Of a stretch of DNA of 47,221 nucleotides, positions 47,169-47,221 are shown in pieces (within the stretch, counting starts at the first letter, position 1; each line of letters starts with the position of its first letter). The DNA is taken from NCBI GenBank assembly GCA_902470365.1, contig CABRFZ010000018.1:1-47221 (forward strand). Reading direction: 5' to 3'. Source of the DNA: an uncultured Collinsella sp. Its GTDB lineage: Bacteria > Actinomycetota > Coriobacteriia > Coriobacteriales > Coriobacteriaceae. Below the pieces are notes generated by a model. It was not told where the DNA came from. It was given only the letters and a program-made list of their open reading frames with translations, and searched no databases. A program made the position numbers and the translations under genes.

Positions 47169-47221
47169 GAACTGCCTCCCATTTCTTGGACATCGGGAAA
47201 TGGGAGGTTTTCCATGAGTAT
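47168..47221 (+). mobile_element. Left end of an IS3-family (IS150-like) insertion sequence, cut by the window edge
   Basis: TGAACTGCCTCCC followed by TTTCTTGGACA matches the layout of IS150-group ends (TG-ACTG-CCCC-TTGGACA). CCTCCCATTTC pairs with GAAATGGGAGG. The ATG at 47214 after GGGAGGTTTTCC would be the first codon of the first transposase frame (orfA); only ATG-AGT-AT is visible. Confidence 0.6.

Overview
The window is high-G+C DNA (about 60% by eye) from an actinobacterium. The gene set and protein style fit the Coriobacteriia, most likely Collinsella or a close relative; this is inference from content, since no search was possible. Pointers are a fused FeoA-FeoB, FabK as the enoyl-ACP reductase, a fused AccD-AccA, and long acidic tails on RpoB and RpoC.

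Layout. 1-8900: accessory metabolism. A probable asparaginyl-tRNA synthetase start (minus strand), a glucose-type PTS IIA, an alpha/beta hydrolase, a 62-bp tandem palindrome array, feoAB, an MFS exporter, a GH13 glucosidase, a DNA-deoxyinosine glycosylase and an unknown minus-strand protein. 8929-21056: a class I/II aminotransferase, then rplJ-rplL behind an L10-leader attenuator, galU in its own unit, and rpoB-rpoC. 21057-24970: rpsL-rpsG-fusA-rpsJ, closed by a strong terminator. 25024-35154: birA divergent from a complete type II fatty-acid and acetyl-CoA carboxylase operon (fabH acpP fabK fabD fabG fabF accB fabZ accC accDA). BirA biotinylates the AccB made by that operon. 35171-38375: an orphan PTS IIC, a CDF metal exporter and a histidine phosphatase. 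38376-44690: the rest of the S10 operon (rplC to rpsQ) plus rplN-rplX, again closed by a terminator. 44690-47221: REP-like repeats, a Gfo/Idh oxidoreductase with its DeoR regulator, and the left end of an IS3-family insertion.

The most unusual signal is a family of three long foldback (hairpin) elements at about 10112-10341, 21150-21289 and 38411-38575. Each has the same 63-67 nt core, whose inner stem shows compensatory changes. Around it lie long inverted arms, perfect over 36 bp in copy A and 49 bp in copy C, whose sequence is different in every copy. All three sit just upstream of the promoters of ribosomal-protein operons (rplJL, rpsL, rplC). In copy A the inverted duplication reaches into the rplJ promoter itself. 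The coding DNA just upstream of copies A and C also has a shifted base skew.

Other points of note are an RpoC C-terminal extension that looks like the RNA polymerase alpha-subunit C-terminal domain, an insertion of about 8 residues replacing the RERAGF segment of RpoB fork loop 2, a shared promoter box before four ribosomal-protein genes, structured leaders before rplC and rplB, and a split S10/spc ribosomal cluster.
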